Below, one piece after another: positions 63,977 to 64,000 of a DNA stretch of 64,000 nt; positions within the stretch are counted from its first letter, which is position 1; every line of letters starts with the position of its first letter. Below the pieces are notes generated by a model, which was not told the origin of the DNA, ran no database searches, and saw nothing but the letters and a program-made list of their open reading frames with translations. Source of the DNA: Thiobacillus sp. (lineage in GTDB: Bacteria > Pseudomonadota > Gammaproteobacteria > Burkholderiales > Thiobacillaceae); NCBI GenBank assembly GCA_019459055.1, contig JAIBEI010000027.1:28054-92053 (forward strand). Reading direction: 5' to 3'. The translations under genes and the position numbers were made by a program.

Positions 63977-64000
63977 CGTTAATCCTGGTGTTTTTGCGTC

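Overview
The window is about 64 kb of GC-rich chromosome from a Gram-negative bacterium, most likely a betaproteobacterium near the sulfur- or iron-oxidising Nitrosomonadales (Thiobacillus-like). The taxonomic call is inference. It rests on the gene orders rpoD-dnaG-yqeY-rpsU|tsaD, rplS-trmD-rimM-rpsP-ffh and pilB-pilC-pilD-coaE-zapD-yacG, on SlmA/ZapD/XerD, on two-subunit glycine-tRNA ligase, and on sulfur- and electron-transfer-flavoured accessory genes. Almost every gene is a recognisable core gene; the unusual material lies between and inside them.

Layout. (1) 1-5122, minus strand: an efflux operon (membrane-fusion protein, RND pump, DUF2892 protein, rhodanese-like protein at the edge) headed by an ArsR-type regulator with the two cysteines of the BigR/SqrR/YgaV persulfide sensors and a perfect palindrome over the pump promoter. 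(2) 5289-10782, plus: gpmI, an EnvC-like factor, a CtpA protease, an unknown protein and a HesA/MoeB/ThiF enzyme; then slmA, a CAU-anticodon tRNA and the rpoD-dnaG-yqeY-rpsU block facing tsaD. (3) 17-24 kb: plsY, then folB, a TSUP permease, two zinc deacylases and a GCS2-type ligase, with a 266-bp palindromic cassette exactly between the last two genes; then xerD, ogt, yjdF. (4) 25.8-31.5 kb: ribosome/SRP block, a YpjD-like protein and a CorC/CNNM protein. (5) 31.5-37.2 kb: type IV pilus genes running through coaE, zapD and yacG. coaE carries two in-frame, oppositely oriented copies of one palindromic element, adding 37 codons each. (6) 37-48 kb: rpiA, ilvA, DUF2892 plus a Crp-type regulator, slt, an NDUFA9-like epimerase, cca, an RcnB-like lipoprotein, archease-rtcB (RNA repair) and a ferredoxin-NADP reductase. 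(7) 48-55 kb: three small secreted proteins facing an OmpR/EnvZ pair, a coupled pair of homologous 50-aa proteins, a beta-barrel protein and a cytochrome module, with two diverged copies of a structured intergenic repeat. (8) 55-62.2 kb: ABC-F ATPase, glyQ-glyS, gmhB-plsC and a YgjP-type metalloprotease. (9) 62.2-64 kb: gloA has lost its 3' end, and beyond it lies lower-GC accessory DNA with two small unknown genes and an XRE regulator under a symmetric divergent operator.

The most novel-looking signals are the palindromic element used as coding sequence in coaE, the 266-bp cassette, the two-copy structured repeat, and the coupled small-protein pair beside the two-component system. All positions and motifs come from reading the sequence. 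No database search was possible, so family names rest on recognisable motifs and gene order.
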